This document shows positions 5,709 to 6,031 of a stretch of DNA of 6,031 nt, in pieces (the stretch's first letter is position 1; each line of letters begins with the position of its first letter). The DNA is from Flavipsychrobacter sp. (GTDB lineage Bacteria; Bacteroidota; Bacteroidia; Chitinophagales; Chitinophagaceae), in the NCBI GenBank assembly GCA_021156265.1, contig JAJNBR010000188.1:1-6031 (forward strand), written 5' to 3'. The notes beneath the pieces were generated by a model. That model saw only the letters and a list, made by a program, of their open reading frames with translations. It was not told where the DNA came from and made no database searches. The translations under genes were made by a program, and so were the position numbers.

Positions 5709-6031
5709 ATGTACTTTACTACAAGCGATATACAAGCCCGCCGCAAAAAACTGGAGGCAAGATGGAACGAACAACTGGCTAACGACGAAGCCGTACTGGT
5801 ATACTCAGGTGAACCGGTACAGAAACCGGGTGGCCTCGACCAGACCTACCCTTTCCTGCCGCACCCTGCCTATTTCTGGCTGACCGGCCGCCGCAGGGAG
5901 AGCGAAGCAGTATTATATAATAAGAACACGGGTTGGATCGAGTTCCAAAGAGAGATTGGTCCCGACGAAGCGGTATGGGAAGGCGAACGCCACGACCTGC
6001 TGGTAAATGATAAAGGACAATCAGGGACCGA
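5709..6031 (+). CDS. Aminopeptidase P-like M24 family metallopeptidase, N-terminal part (runs off window)
   Basis: The frame opens at ATG 5709 and continues to the window end without a stop, giving 107 complete codons. The protein begins MYFTTSDIQARRKKLEARW and continues through EAVLVYSGEPVQKPGGLDQTYPF to LPHPAYFWLTGRRR (about residues 54-67). The 'hPxYFWLTG' pattern followed by short strands (EAVLYNKNTGWIEF) matches the creatinase/AMP-N domain of Xaa-Pro aminopeptidases, which cut the N-terminal residue from peptides with proline in position two. The metal-binding catalytic domain, with its Asp-Asp-His-Glu-Glu ligands, lies beyond the window, so activity cannot be judged. No signal peptide is seen, so it is probably cytoplasmic. 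The start is supported by the promoter-like element 20 nt upstream and the absence of an earlier in-frame domain. A related M24 peptidase such as a prolidase is the main alternative. Confidence 0.7.
   Translation, partial: MYFTTSDIQARRKKLEARWNEQLANDEAVLVYSGEPVQKPGGLDQTYPFLPHPAYFWLTGRRRESEAVLYNKNTGWIEFQREIGPDEAVWEGERHDLLVNDKGQSGT

Overview
The window looks like chromosomal DNA of a Bacteroidota member, probably in or near the Chitinophagaceae. The evidence is a secreted protein with a type IX secretion (T9SS) C-terminal sorting domain, a TAnnTTTG-type -7 promoter element in front of carA, the absence of strong Shine-Dalgarno sites, and protein sequences of the Bacteroidota type. All six genes were identified by reading motifs; no database search was possible.

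Layout. (1) Positions 1-693, plus strand: the 3' part of a polytopic membrane protein resembling GT39/ArnT-like glycosyltransferases. It runs tail to tail into the next gene and overlaps it by 50 bp. (2) Positions 644-3512, minus strand, in transcription order: carA (carbamoyl-phosphate synthase small subunit), an SDR-type L-threonine 3-dehydrogenase and a Sir2-family NAD-dependent deacylase. The last two are separated by 14 nt and are probably co-transcribed. carA is set off from them by 83 nt containing two inverted repeats. (3) Positions 3536-4037: about 500 nt with no convincing gene, containing a few small palindromes and one orphan promoter-like element. (4) Positions 4038-5615, minus strand: a 525-residue exported protein with seven delta-60 repeats and a T9SS type A sorting domain. 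(5) Positions 5616-5708: a divergent promoter region with mirror-image -7 elements. (6) Positions 5709-6031, plus strand: the N-terminal part of an aminopeptidase P-like M24 peptidase, cut by the window end.

Functionally this is mostly housekeeping: glutamine amide transfer for pyrimidine and arginine synthesis (carA), threonine catabolism (tdh), lysine deacylation (sirtuin) and peptide turnover, beside one surface or secreted protein. The tdh-sirtuin pair joins two NAD-dependent enzymes in one likely transcript. I see no mobile element, CRISPR array, tRNA, rRNA or recognisable defence system. The most notable points are the complete absence of cysteine in the sirtuin, which therefore cannot have the usual Cys4 zinc site, the carA start codon and operator-like palindrome, and the mirrored promoter elements between the last two genes.
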